Assembly: GCF_035582795.1 (NCBI RefSeq)
Contig: NC_134373.1
Location: forward strand, 36,612,501 to 36,676,500
Source: Mycteria americana
Lineage: Eukaryota > Chordata > Aves > Ciconiiformes > Ciconiidae
Length of the DNA: 64,000 nucleotides
Reading direction: 5' to 3'
Made by a program: the position numbers and the translations under genes. The notes under the pieces were generated by a model that did not search any database, had not been told where the DNA came from, and saw only the letters and a list, made by a program, of their open reading frames with translations. How positions within the stretch are numbered: position 1 is the first letter of the stretch; every line of letters starts with the position of its first letter. Of this stretch, positions 26,101-41,100 are shown piece by piece.

Positions 26101-29100
26101 TTTTAGCAGCTTAGCTGTTGTTACAGGTCTGATGCTAAAATTTCTTGCTAAAAATAGTTTGCAAAGGAACTCTGTGGCAAATCAATAATAGCCTTATACA
26201 CTGCAGAGGATTCTGTCTAGCCTACTTCTGTCTGCAAATGTTGCATGGAAAAAGCGCATGGCAAAATAAAAATCCTGTTCAGATATGTGGAGCTGGGGAC
26301 GTTAACTCTTAAGATTAAAAAAAGCAAAAGTTTCTCATATCATTCTGTGAAGAAGCATCAGGGTCAAACTGGAAGAAAATAATTACATGCATTTTTAAAG
26401 AAGTGCAATTTGGGATGTGACTGAGTAGTTTAGTGATGGGATAATTTTAAATGTAGCTTGCTGAACCAAATCAGCCTGCTGGACTTAATTCTTAAATCTC
26501 TCTCTCTTAATTTCCACATAAATTAATTAAAGCCTTAAACATCAGATAATGTTTAGAATAGGATAGAATAGTATAGAATGGAATGATAGAATTCTTCAGC
26601 TGTGCCTTTAGAAAGCTGTGTTAACCTTGCAAATAAAAACCTCATATGTCTTTTATGAGATTTTCAGCACTGCATCCATTGCTTTGGAACCTGAAAAATT
26701 TTTTCCTGATCCATGTTTCATTCTCACTACTGCAAAAAACTCTGAGAATTGTTTCCCAGTTGAGGTGTCTGAGTAATTTCTCATTTTAAAAATATCAGGT
26801 GCAGATTAGTGGCAGTGTCTAGAGACTATAGACTCTAGACACTAAATATGACTCATTTTCCAGTCACAGCATTGCTGGACCAGATCTTTCCATTCTTACA
26901 TACACAAGCATGGATCTATTTAGATGATCATGTTTTACTTTCCTGCATAATCAAGTTTGTTGTTGCCAACTTACAATGCTGTGAGCTTAGCCTTGACCTG
27001 TAGTGTGTTCACAAAGAATCAGTTAATGCAAATGAAAATAGCAAACTGTACACTAATTCCTCAATGAGAACAGCACACGGCTTATTAGAAACCTTTCCTA
27101 TATTGCAAACCCTGTTGCAGCATTCAGAGAAGAACTATTTATCTCAGCATTTAGGTATGAGCACTGTCAAAGTTGCTAGTACAACTACAATCTATCTAAT
27201 ATTGTTTTCAGTATTAGCAGAAGAAAATATATATGAGCAGGTCATCTGCTGTGCCTTAGCTATGTCTGAGGAAAGAATTAAGTCGCCTATGTTCACAGAA
27301 ATACAGTAATTCAGTAAAGTCCATGATCTATATGTATGCAATGCAATGCTCAGTTCTACTGTCTTTTTCTCTGCTTGCACCCTGCATATTTTTCTGTTTA
27401 TTAGGCAATCTGCAGCAATGCGCTGATCTTTTTTTAATGTATTGGAGTGTACGGCTAGAGTAAACCTTTCTGTCAGGTTGGAAAATGAATTTTACAAGAA
27501 CCTGAAGTATTTTACCAGAGGATCAGGACTATGTAGTTGTTATTACTGACTGTAATATTTCAAGTAATTTTCACAACCTGTGATACAGCTAACAAGTACC
27601 TTGACAGTTTGCCAGGCAGCACAGTTAGATTTGTTGAAGAGAGCTTTAAAATATTCATTAGGGCAGTATATTTGTGAATGATGTATGAAGTTAATAACAA
27701 ATTCAAGGTTAAGAATAGTCTGACTTCTCAGAAGGAGGGGACAGAAAATCAGCTCTGCAAGGAGTAGTGAAATGTTATTAGTTATTTCTGTTTTAGCATA
27801 CTAGCAGGGAATATTCTGATTTAGCAGGTTTTTTATTTAGAAAAATAGACAGGATCCTAAATAAACTGATTTTGTGAGGAAAAATAAAGTGGCCTTTGGA
27901 GAGAGAGAATTCCCTTTCCAGAAGGGTCAGAAGACTGCCCTGTGCTTAGCTTCTGTTTGCCCTGAAGGTGAAGGAATAGCTGCTCTGTTTTTTCATGTGG
28001 TTTTCAATTTTCAACTGCAGATGCAGTGTGTTCTCTGTCCAGTATATCTGCTGCATCACCACCCTTACCCATCCCAAATACACAGGGTCATGTGGATCTT
28101 CTGACTGTCATCCATTTCCATTTATCCCTATAGTAGCTTCAAGCAACCAAGAAATACCCAGGCATTGCAAGTATTGGTGAATTGTATCTCATCAACCTCT
28201 GCAAGTGTAACCCAGCAGAAAGACCATTTTGTCTGTCTTTACAAGTCCATAGAAGCATGTGGATACCTACAACTGTAACAGACAATTTCCTTTGCTTAAT
28301 GTGATGACGCTGTGCCTACTCAACCTCTTTGGACAATTGACAAGTCAGCCAAAAATTAACTTTAAAAAGGAAGGTTCCATGTTCATAGCTAAAGGAACAG
28401 TATTAAATTTCATGACCTCAATAGTATTTTGAACTTTGTAAGTTTGGGAATTGGTGGTATATGGGGAAGGTATTACACTAATTCAGGTAATGGATTTATA
28501 CTGTGTTTGGGTTTTGTTTGGGCTTTTTTTTCCCAAATACAAATTCTTCAGTAATTCTTTTTTTCTCCAAGGAGAAAACGTAATCTGAAGACAACATAAC
28601 AGATCTCCTTTTGTCTCAGTATCACTGGTGTTATGAAACAACTGGACTGAAATTAACAGTTGCACAATTATTTCTGTAGTTACTGGAATCATCGTGATGC
28701 TATTGACTTTAAAAGAACACACACATACCCAAGGGGAAAATTTAGCACAGATTTAATTAGAGCATTATTTTGAGGTCAAAATTTGGTTTGAGGATAAACT
28801 TGGATTAAGGTACCTGATATCTTTTCCAAACAAATGTAGAGTGATATACATTGCAAAAGAAAGGGGATTTTTTTATTATGAAGAATTAAATCTGAACTAT
28901 AAATTATGGTTTTATTAATGACTATTTTAAAATAGTCTGATTAAAAATACCTACTGAATAAAAATAAAAGAACAAAATTCTGTCACTGAATTTCTGTAGG
29001 GAGCACAATATACTCAAGCGACTATAAATTAGCATGTACTACTTTGTCACATTTATAATATATGAAAATGTCATTTCACAGGGACAGGCAAAGATGATGA

Positions 29101-32100
29101 AGGATGGAAAGGTTTTTAGAGTTATTGAAGAGAACTGCTGGGATCCAGAAGTACGGATTAAAGAGATGGACCTATCAGGTACCTCCATAAAGAAATTTAA
29201 ATCATTGTGTCTCATTTAGAATAACAGCAACTTCTCTGTTAGTGCATCTGAAAGTGCTCAATAACAATATCAAAATTAAAAGGTTTACCGTACTGATTCA
29301 TTAGTTTAAATCTGTTGAAAGCCAGTGAAAACAGATATGCTTTATATTCAGACTCAAATGGGTCATGTTCCCATAACTTTCCTCATTTTCAGTAGCAATT
29401 TATTCCCCACATGGGCTCACTGATTTTGGTGGGATTGTTAATACAGTAAGGAACTAGTTGACATACATAAGGATGACTGACCCTGGACTAGAAAAGGCAA
29501 CATATATTCCAGGTATAAAAGTGATTTACGTAAAAGAGGAAGTCCTTTCATTTTTGTTCCAAATGTTAGAAAGATTCTGTTTACTCATAGGATTTTTTGT
29601 ATGTTTGTTTGCTTTTCTAATATTTTTTTCTGTTTAGATGTTGCAACTTCATTCTGTATTTTTGCTAGAAGACTCTGAGCCTAGAGAACTGGTACAATTA
29701 CTTTCTCAGAAAAGATAGTTTTCCTGCTTTAGAAAGGAACTTAACCAGATGCCAAATTTGCAAATTTGTTTTCCATCAAGTTACTTACATGCCACTAAAT
29801 AAGGTTTGCAAGATGGGAGACTGAGAGTGAGAGAAGGAACTTCTAGTCTGATCAGTTATTTTTGTAGTTCTTATTAACACTGTAATTCCAAATTACTTTT
29901 GTGAGATAAATAGTTACTAAAGATTATTTTTCCTTAGATTGAGGTCTGAATAATTCCCTACATCAGTTTCTCAGTAGACACAACTTGAATATCTTCTCCA
30001 ACTTTTCATAAGGAATAAACATCTGAATTACTTCAAAGGACACATATTTTATAAGTAGCATCCTTATGATTATTGTTTCCTTCTCTCACGGGATAGCATG
30101 TTAGGAGATACTTTGGGTCATTCTCTTTGTGAAGGTTTACTGCAACACATAACATAGGCCATTTTAGGAACTCAAGGGCTGGTGGGCAATTTATGTAAAC
30201 ACAACTTAGGTAATTTTCAACTACCTCATTTTCACCCTGCAGAAGCAGTATTTCAAACTCCAACCATTAGACATTTAATGGGAATGCTAGAATGTCTTTG
30301 CAACCTCTCTGAAATATGCTGCCTTGACTAGACTGTAATCATTCCCTGAGTTAGCTGAGGGATTTTGGGGATTACTATGTCATTCAAGCACAGTGTGGAT
30401 CATAAATAGCCTTTGGGCATCTTTCCCTTTCAGATATTTCCCCCAACACTAATGGCAAGTTTCTACAAAATGGTTCTGCCCCATGTATTTGCTGTAGACA
30501 AAGGGAAAAAGCAGGAGCAATTTTTTCAAATTTTTGCAACAGCTCTCCAGAAAAGAAAATGTATCATAAAGCCAACGCCACAATATTTCTCCACAAACTA
30601 AACAGAGCTCACTTGGTTAAAAAAAAAAATAATCTAAAACTGTGTGTTACAGCACCATCTGGTGACTTGTGCCATAAAAATGTCCCCTTTTATTACAGCA
30701 CTCAGAGAAATAGGTATAAGCCAATTAAGTGTAAAAAAAGGTCTTAGGGCTTTTTGTTCTTACTGTTCTTCTAATGATAAAGACTATGGGCCACATTTAC
30801 TCTTTTTTGGTTTGCAAAGCTGTAGCTACTTAGTTCAAAGACTGTTTTCTGTAACACAGGCCAAGATAGATTACACCCCAAAATTTAACCCCCAAACATG
30901 GCATAATTTTGGAACAAAGGTGCAAGGAGTCTCCCAGCTGAGCAATACTAGTGTCAGTCACTGTAAGGTATTATTAACTCAGAGAAATAACTTACAGCGT
31001 GGTTGCTAAAAGGCTTTTTTTGTGCAATGCCCCAAAAATCTTGCCAGTATTAAGAAATGGTAGCCAATGTACCGAACAGACTAAATTAGTTCTCATAATC
31101 ATATGTCCTAGGTCTATTTGGTATACAAATCTGTGTCTTGATCCACTCAATAAAACAAGCTATCAAGGTAATTCAATAAAACAAGCTGTAAAAGTAATTA
31201 ATATCACAGTTATGTGACACAAATCATCACAATTTTGTTGGAGAAAATCTTTCAGTTAATCCTAACTGCCTTTTCTTATTATTTTCTCCTTTGTAAAATC
31301 CTCTGAAGAGGGTATAAAGTAGAGGGTTTTCGGTGCTGATTCTTCTTCTCCCTAAAGCTATTGTCTAGGAATGTTCAGCTTGGAAATTTACCTTTAAGGT
31401 TTATGTTAAATTTGCTCAGAAGGGTAAAAATGGATTGAAACCAGATACAATGCTTATTGTGGAAAACAGTGAATGTTCTCAAACATACTAATCAAGTGTC
31501 CAGTAGCATATTGGTGGATAATACAACTTAGGCTGTACTTCGGTATATATGTAATTTTGTAGACCTAATCCTTAACCCCAAACCATTGCTGCTGTACATA
31601 ATATTAATGAGATCTTGTAAGAGAGATGCCTGAATCAGCTTCCCCTCTTGTTTCCTACTTAAAATACTGAGAAGGAGGATAAATCATTTTGATAAACATT
31701 CGAGTGCTTTGGCAAGGTCATTGTCTTAGAAGAAATTCTCCTAGGGTTTTTTCTGCCATCTTTTGCCTTAGTAGTTTGATTACTAACACCCAAGTTAAAT
31801 TTTTTAAAGTATGACAAAATACGTGCATAAATATTACAATCAGACCTAAAATTTTTTAAAAATACAGTTTTGCATGTAACTATTTAGTGAAGTCCTAATT
31901 ATTGTTCATTGCTTCTTCTGTTGTTAAACTGCTAGGTTTGTTGTGTTCATTCCTGTAACCTGTCACACACAAAGTTATGGTATGGATTTGTGTTTGAACA
32001 GAAACCAAACAACAGACTTAATTCTCTTTATTGCTAACATCAAAGTTATTTCTAAAAACAGACAGATTTTCTTATACTTACAACCTCAGTAGTCCAGACA

Positions 32101-35100
32101 CAGGATGAATGAAACCTCACACAATATAGCTTTGGGGAACACTTAGGAAAACATTGTTTAACAACCATTGTTAACATAACATTGTTTATGTTTGAGCTAA
32201 TTTGCATATTTATTTATTAAATATATATGATAAACACGACCTCAAAGTAAATTTAAGGTACTGTATTCTGTTGGTTTAACATCACATTCATTTATGTGAG
32301 AGTAACATTAAATTGCTATTTTAATTAATTGTACACGTGCATACCAAATACTCCTAAAACCAAAATACTTCATTTCAGAAATAATCTAGTATGAGTATGA
32401 AAGTGTTATTTTTCTTTCTACTTAGCAAAAATATTCCAGTCCTAATAAACTGATACACTACAAGATTTATTACCATGATCCTTAATTAGCAAAAAAAAGG
32501 TTCTATCCATGTCACTGTTAAATCAGTCTTTCTTACCATTAAAGCTTTTACCTTCTGCCTTTCAAACCAAAGTACTTTCTTATTTTTAACATTTTATCAA
32601 AAAAAGGAAACATTAATAACTGCTTTTTTCTTACTCAGGAGTGACAGTCCAAGTCCTTTCCACAGTCCCTGTAATGTTCAGCTACTGGGTAGGTTCCTAC
32701 TAGCATATTTTGTAATTCATATGTTACAAAATTTTTTAAAAATAAATGCATCCTCCTATAAATTAGGTGATTGAAGTAGTCACTAGAGCACTGAAGTAAA
32801 TGGGGAATTGTTCTGCTGTGAAAAACAAGACAAAATAATAGTCCAGATATCAAAAGAGCCAGCAGGGTGTCCAGGCAAAGCTCCACTCTGGAGTACACTC
32901 AGTAAGAAAGAATGAGACAACAACAGAATTTCTTCTGAGGACCTTATGGGGGTAGCTGGAAACAGGGAGAGAGAATTTACACAGCATGAATCTGTGGTTA
33001 GCAGGTAGACATATATGTTCAGATTCCATGAAAGCTAGACATCAATCAGTACTTTCTCATGAAAAAAAGAAGTAAAAGATACATTTGTGGTCTTATCCTA
33101 CTTTCTTTTAAATGTGGCATGGGACTCATTGACCTAGAATGCTTTGAATCTTAAAATTCAGTAGCAAGTTTAAATTAATATGTTCCCTTCATGGGGATCT
33201 TGAATGCATCAAAGAAATAAAAACAGTCTGAGAAGATAAATCATAGCAAAATGCTGTTCTAAATACTTTCTCAATTTGACTATTTAGCTATGCGTACAAG
33301 TCGAGTTGTTATATGTAAACACATATGCTACATTAAAAATCATTGTGTTAAGCCCACATATAAGTGGTACCACTGATCTTCAGAATTTCTTGTTGGGTGA
33401 CATCTCTTTAAAATTTTATTCTGCTATTTATGGGAATGTTTTCCATTAAATATGTATTAGAAGGAAAAACGGGAACCTGATTGTATGGATATTGCAGTTC
33501 CCTTACTAGAATTATGATTGTTATCGCCTTCTAAATGTTAGAGAGGTTTGCTCAAGTTTGCTCTGTAGAATTCTCATGCTCAAGCATCTCACACTTCTTA
33601 TTTTTATCTCTTCAACTTCAATAATAGGAGAGTAAATATTCATTGCTATGTTTAAAAATTATATGCTGAGGTTTTTGCATTGGGATAAACAAAAACAGAG
33701 GACTGCTTTACACAAAAGACCAGATACTTAAGTGCATCAGCAACCTGGGCTTTATTACACTCATCCTGAGCAGTAAAGGCAACAGCAGTTGATAAAATAT
33801 TCAAGACAAGAAGCAGAACGGCACCCAGAGGTTTTAAAGTGAGGCAGAATTTAGCCCTACTGGTTTCCAGCTATTCAGAACTGTAAAGTAAATTTTAGGT
33901 TCAAACCCTGTCTCTGAATTGTTTGCAGTGACATTTATCCAATATCTTCCAAAGGTGATAACATTTGAGAACTATATTTTAATGTACTATTCTGCTTAAT
34001 ATCCTACCAGGCCAAACCTCAGGATACTTTAGATCTAGCCCAGATATTAAATAATGACTTAGCTGCTACAGTAAAAAAGTACCCCAAGAGGTTTATCGGC
34101 TTGGGTACATTACCTTTGCAAGCTCCAGACCTGGCTGTGAAGGAAATGCATCGCTGCGTGAATGAACTTGGATTTCCTGGAGTACAAATAGGATCTCATG
34201 TCAATGAATGGGACCTGAATGCACCAGAACTGTACGATATTTATGCTGTGAGTAGATGTCTCTTTCCTTATTTTGGGCAATTCTGTGATATGGAATTCTG
34301 TCTAAAAATATCTTGGGACATATTCAGTCATCAACTAAATTTATAGATACATTAAAACAATCAAGCCTTCTAATCTGCACAGTGATCTGAGAGATTCACC
34401 TTTAAGTACATATGATAATTCATTATAGTTTATAATGACAATAATACAATATAAAACATTCTGAAACATACTTTATAATAATGAATAACAAAATCTTTTT
34501 ATGATATGAGTTCTCATGGTAGAGTTGCTTTCTTGGTTTGTGAGGATATGTGCAGTATCAAATAAAGCATTTCTGCACTGTTTCCTTTTGGGTTCAAGTT
34601 ACTGTATCCAATCCTATTGACATAAATGATCAAACTCTCTGAGATTTTCAGAGATACCTATAGAGCCAAAGTACCATACGGAATTATGCAAATGGGACCA
34701 AAAGTTCCAAACTGAATGTATTGATTATAAAATGAATTTATGAGTTGCATTTCTTAAATAGCCTGAGGCCCAGATGATGATGGTCATTTGTCTAAATTAT
34801 GGGGTTTAATCAATGTACATTCTGTATCTGTTTCACAGGTTATTACAGCTGTCAGCTTGAAATTGATCCATAGAGGTTATTTTTCCAAATGCTCAAGTTA
34901 TTCAAGAATTCTGTTAGTGCAGCATCTGGACTATTTGTTTTTATGGCCATATACAGTCAGTTACCAACTTCCACTCTTGGAGATGCATGCATTCACAGAA
35001 TCACTGCATGGCTGACCTCTGGAGGTCATCTGGTCCAACCCCCTGCTCAAACAGGGCCACCTAGAGCCAGGTGCCCAGGACCATGACCAGATGGCTTTTG

Positions 35101-38100
35101 AGTATCTCCAAGGATGGAAACTCCACAACCTCTCTGGGCAAACTGTGCCAGTGCTCAGTCACCCTCACAGTAAAAAAGTGTTTCCTGATGTTCAAAGGGA
35201 ATTTCCTGTGTTTCAGTTTGTACCCATTGCCTCTGGTCCTGTCATAGGGCACCACAGAAAGGAGCCTGGCTCCATCTGTGGAGCCAGATGGAGCCAGGAG
35301 CCATGTATCTTTATCGATGTAAAGATACGCCCTCCCTTCAGGTATTTGTATACATTTATGAGATCCCTGCTGAACCTTCTCTTCTCGGGGCTAAGCAGTC
35401 CCAGCTCTCTCAGCATTTCCTTATAGGAGAGATGCTCTGGTCCCTTCATCATCTTTGGACTCTCTCTGGTAGCTCCATGTCTTTCTTGTACTGGGATCCC
35501 TCTCTTGTGCTGTACATTCTTCAGCTTATGCTTAACGCATATAGGAAGTAACCTCTATCACTTTTAGAAACAACCCTGGATAATAAAGATTGTAAAATTA
35601 AGCCATATATGATAATGAACTTTATCAATCTACCAAGCTAGTTATTGAATTGCTATTTTTAGTTTACAAATGTAGATGGCAATTACTCCCTACAGTCCAA
35701 AAGTTGCAGCTTTATTTATGCATGTATGGGTAAATAAACCCAAATTTTTCAAATGTGTGATAATCTCCTTAGCAACAAGAGGAGGTCCAGAAATACATCT
35801 GACAAAACGAAGCTGTTAAATCCTCGTTAAGCATATGAATGACTCTGATGACTATAAATTTAAGCACATAGTTAAATTACTCAGTCAGAATCAGCATCCT
35901 ATATTGTTCTTCTGTTTTCCTTTCCAAAGTTGTCAGTAGTTTTGGAAAAATTAATATACTTGAGTGGAGGTGGATTATTGATCAGAATACAGCTAGATTT
36001 CAAACTCTTAGGGTGGATTAGGAATAATTTTAACTTTTTTTTAAGACAGGCAGAGGGCCAAAGGGGACAAATGTAGTGCACCAGCAATGCAAATTCCTGA
36101 ATGCAGCTGGAACAATTCTGCAAAACCATCCTAAAATGGTTCTATAAAACATGAGAATTCATCCTCATATGTGTAATGAAACCAAAAGAATGCTAGTTTG
36201 AACCAAGTTTTATACTGCAGGATGGCTGACAAACACAGCCAAAAAAGTATTTTTGTAACGCATTAATCTGAGGAACACTTGGCTTACTAAAAAGATATTA
36301 TCATCAGTGTTTCCAATCCTGTAGTCTCAAAAAGAACTTTGAAACTGAGTGAGGACTTCAGGATATGGCTCAGAGGAGTAAATATAACCAACTATTGCTT
36401 ATAGTTCTTACTTCTGGGCCTATTTTCATTACTAGTACTAATGCTCAGTACAATTTTGCAGGTAATCTTTAAAGCACGGCTAAAAACTAAGATGCATTTT
36501 GGTATGATTAGTCAAGATTTAGATTTTTTCTTCTTGCTGCAGGCTGCTGAACGATTAAATTGCTGTCTCACTGTGCATCCCTGGGACATGCAGATAGATG
36601 GAAGGATGTCCAAATATTGGTTTCCCTGGCTAATAGGTGAGTGTATATTTACTTCGCTTGATCTACATTTATGAACAGTCACTGGATTATGCCGAGAAGA
36701 TTGTTGCAAAGGTACTAATACAGAGAAGAACTAGATGATTTTTCTATCAATCTTTTTTTTTGTTAAATCAAGTAGTACGATTAAATCTGTTGTGTAAATT
36801 CAGCAGTCATTTGTTTTTAAGCTTGTTTAGTTTGTCTAACTTTTAAATACCTAGAATTAAAATTATTCAGACTAGCAACAGAATCTAGTATTCTCTTTTG
36901 TCCTAAATACAAAGAGCAGATGACTAGGGAAAAGTGAATTGTCTCTGAAATGTGCTCCTCAAAAATAATGTGAGTAAATGAAGGAGTAGGCAAAACCAAA
37001 CATTACTTCCTAGAATTTCTTGGATTATTTCCTAGAAATAGGCTGATCAGAGAGGAAATAAATCTAAGTTCACATCAACTATAGCTGAAACAACATGTAT
37101 TTTGGAAGCTCCCCATAAGTGTAGGGAATTATCTAGTTTCTAGTATTTTCCCCATCTGCTAGGTAAATCAGAACAACACTGAATAACAGGAGATACTGCT
37201 ACCTAGAAATGTTTAGACCTGGTTCCACCCTCACTTACTCCATTTTGCAGTGTTTTGTTTTGCATGGCTTTGCACTGCCTCCAACAGAGGTGTTCTGAAA
37301 AACATACAGGATATACATATAACATACATTCTGCAATATACACTGGCAAATCTTAGTGTCCCAATCACCAGTGTATTATCTTAAAACAATATCAATTAGT
37401 CTTAATCAGAGCAGGCTCAACAACACAAATTTTAAAAGAGACTAAAATTATTGCATTTACTTTAAAAAGTATAATTAAAAGATTTTCCTACTAAGCCTAA
37501 TAAGGCTTTGCATCTGAGCATATGGTAAAATATTAATGAAAGACAATCTTTTGAGCTGGATAGGTATTGTTTCCCCCATAGATGAGGGAAATTCAGTTCC
37601 TAATTTCAAGCTGGATGTCTGAAGTTAGGCACCTAAATTATATTCTAAATATGTTAGGTGTGCTCAGAAACTGAGGCCTGATGGAACCTACATTGCTGTT
37701 ATGTTCCTAACACTGGGCATCCAAGTTACCCAGTGGCAAAGAGATAGGTTATTTCTAAACTGTAGGAACTGGCACCATGTCATAACTAAATCCCAAAGCT
37801 GTGTTGGAATATCCACCAATATATCTGCCCCACTTTCCACAGAAAAGAAACCCAGAAGCACAAGTGAGAAGAGAACCTGGCATCAGACTTGTCTTTGAGC
37901 TAGGATAACTGGGGAATCAAGCCTGTACTGTGCAGTTCAGGACACACCCAACCTGCCTGTCAGCTGTCCTAGTGGTGTAGGATAAAAACTGGGCTTAGAA
38001 TTCAGAACATCTTAGCTTCCAGTCATGTGTCCTCATTTCAGTTAATTAATGTTCAGCTCCGCATTCCTCTAATAGAAATAATGCATAACCTTTGGCAGCT

Positions 38101-41100
38101 GCTCTGTAACTATTATTTTTTCAGTAGGCTCAAGGCTAATTGAAGAAAATTAAAATAACATTTAAAACTCAAAAAGGAAAATAAAAAAATAAAACTCGCA
38201 TACAATAAAGCTTTTTTTGTTCTTAGGCATGCCAGCAGAAACAACCATAGCCATTTGCTCCATGATTATGGGAGGAATTTTTGAAAAATTTCCTAAACTG
38301 AAAGTTTGCTTTGCACATGGAGGTAAGTAATATACGTGTGAAACACCTGTTTTTTAGTTGAGCATGGTACAATTGCATTTTCTGGTATGCCAGCTAATAG
38401 CGTTACCACTTTAAACCTGCCACCAGCTAAGTACTATTACCCCAAAGAAAATAATCTGCCAGATTGGCTGATTGTATGAACACTCTCCGGCCTGTTTCAG
38501 CCAGTGTTTGAACTGTTAAAATAGCCTTTAAGGGAAACAAGGAGGAAGGGGAGACAGGAGATAGTTTGGGGAAAGGGACAAGGAAGCAGCAGGAGGAATT
38601 TGGGCATCACAGTAGTGAAGAATTGAGGAAAACTGAGAAAGAAGCTAATGAAGGGGAAGGAATAAAAAATTGCTGGTGCAGACCGCTTTCTTTCTAAATA
38701 GCTAACAGAAAACTTATGGATCTCTGCTGATAATGTGGCTTTTTTTCCTCCTGCGTATTTTCAGCTTTTGTTACTAAAAATTTCTTCTTGCAGGTGGATC
38801 TTTTCCATACACAGTGGGGCGAATCTCCCATGGATTCAACATGCGCCCTGATTTGTGTGCAGTGGATAATAAGGTGAATCCAAGAAAATACCTTGGTTCA
38901 TTTTACACAGACTCTCTTGTCCATGATGGTGATGCACTAAGGCTGCTGACACGTGTAATAGGAGAGGTGAGTCTTAATGCTTCCAGAAGCAGGTGAGTCA
39001 TTCTTTATTTAATTCTCTATGAAATAGCAAAAGGAGAAGAGAAGAAGAAAGCCGGAAGAAGACAGCATATTCACCCAGGAAAATCAGAATGTGAGCTATT
39101 ATAAACTGACGTGCTTCTGCCATGTTGATAATGTTTCTACTATATGGAGTTATTGAAATGGTGGTTTTAATCCAGGAAATCATGCACTATGGACCTTAGT
39201 TCAGTGAGGCTAGTTCCTTGTGTAAGGTTGTTCAGATTGGGACTGCAAGCAAAGACTGCTTCATTTGGAGCCTTGTTTTCAAATGGCTTAATTTTCAAAT
39301 TCAAGTGTATACTTGAAGAAATCAAATTGTATTCCCACTTATAGGCAGAAAAAAGTCAATAGTAAAGAAAGTTTTTGTGGGGATCCTGGAGAGCACAATA
39401 AACATCATGGGTTTGCAAAAATATTTTCATTGTTAGAGTAAAGAAATCTTTGTAGTTTAGCAACCTGTTTACATCGGGCACAGCATGGGACAGAAAAATC
39501 CAAAAACATTCAAATAATTCTTTCTCATTAGTAAATGCTTGGGAAGGGGTTGAAGATGGCATCACTCATGCCAACTTCCAGTGGCATCAACAAGAGGATC
39601 AACAAGATCAACAGGTCTCTTGTTGATCTTGGATCAACAAGAGACTTGTATTTGTGTCTTGATCTCTGGACCTCATGGAGTTTCTGCAGCTGGCGGGCAG
39701 ATGCCTACCAGATGTCAAAACCAGAAATGCAAGCTCTGACATTGACTTTCTTGTCTCAACAACTGTATTCCTGTTTCCTGTACATTAGTTTCTAGGCTCA
39801 CATAGTACTTTCTCACATATGGGGCTGTTGCTGTCATCATGGCCTCTCGTATGACCAAAGTTCGCAAAGACGGCTAAGCCGAATGTTTTCTTTCTCTCTA
39901 CAGAAAAGATACTGTTGGTTTCCCATTTTCATCCCTAACAATCTGAACAGGTTACTGCAATAAATCTGTACTAGAACTGGTACAGCAGTGACTTGCCTAG
40001 GCCCGCCAAAAATAATAATACAGAACTATTGCTTGCTTTATCGTGGTACTCTGAGCCCAGGTCTCAACCCTTTGAAATCCATGGGTTTTCAAGTCTGTGC
40101 TGCACAGGAAGTCTGTAGCTTTGAGACTGGACTTCTGCCCGCAGCTCCCCTACAGTACTTGTGCCTGTTAGGAAAACTTTGCATTTGAAGATTCATGAAA
40201 AATTCAACAATGTGACAGCACAACTACAGCTTGAAACAATACTATAGAAAGTTTTTGTAAAGTGTATATGTATGTACACATACAATAACACTAAGTTCTA
40301 AGGAGAGGAGAGAGAATACCCCTTTCCTAAATCCACCATGAACCAAAAATAGATTTATAGCAGGAGCCCCATAAAATGTGCAAAGAAACTACCATGCAGC
40401 CTAGTTCTGTTAGAAACAAGTAAGATAAAACCCAGGGCAGCTTACATGTCAAAAGATCTGCTAATAAGCTGTTAGTATTGGAAAGCTGTTATAACATCAG
40501 TGGCTATCAACTTGGGTGGCATTTACTAAATTCTTTCCATACATATAGACATGTTACAGCATTTGTTTTTTGGCAGTGCTAGTCCTAGTGAACACTGATG
40601 GAGAGATCTCTGTGTCAGGGATGAAGTTTTAGGCACCAGGTGGGTTACTAACAAAATTCTAGGGCTCCAGCCCAATACTGATTTCTGTTAATTTCTGTTA
40701 CCAACCTCTAAATAATAAATATATCATGGTCAACAGCCCCGGACTTTTTACTATGCATTACCTTTTGAATCTAACTGTAGCTTACAGTAATCAAGTGGCT
40801 TTAAGTAGTTTTTACAATAGATTTTAAAATTTTACGGGATGTGATATGCACTTCCATTTTACAAGATACCCAAAGGCTTACAGAATAACAGTTCAGCAGT
40901 TGCCTTCAGTTATCTCCTTTTCCATGAAGTCTCCCCAAACCTAGACCATGTTCATCCTAAGTATATTCTCATTCTACATGCAGTTATAGTATAGCAGGGA
41001 TGAGTCTAGCTCTTGAATTTTAAATTGCCATGTTTAGGTGGTCAGATTCCTTTTTTTTATTGCCAAGGAGACAAGATTACTTGCTTGTTTCTTTTTTTTT

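Noticed and set aside
26540-26600. GAATAG/GAATGG-like short repeats resembling a CR1 tail
   Set aside because: Only a few imperfect units with no adjoining CR1 body; too weak to annotate.
35061-35452. Minus-strand frames with protein-like text in ACMSD intron 5
   Set aside because: The peptides are the C-terminal end of CR1 ORF2, broken by a frame change, and not a host gene.
37560-38100. Possible ancient SINE/MIR-like text (for example TTAGGCACCTAAAT) in ACMSD intron 6
   Set aside because: Similarity is too short and patchy to call without a repeat library.
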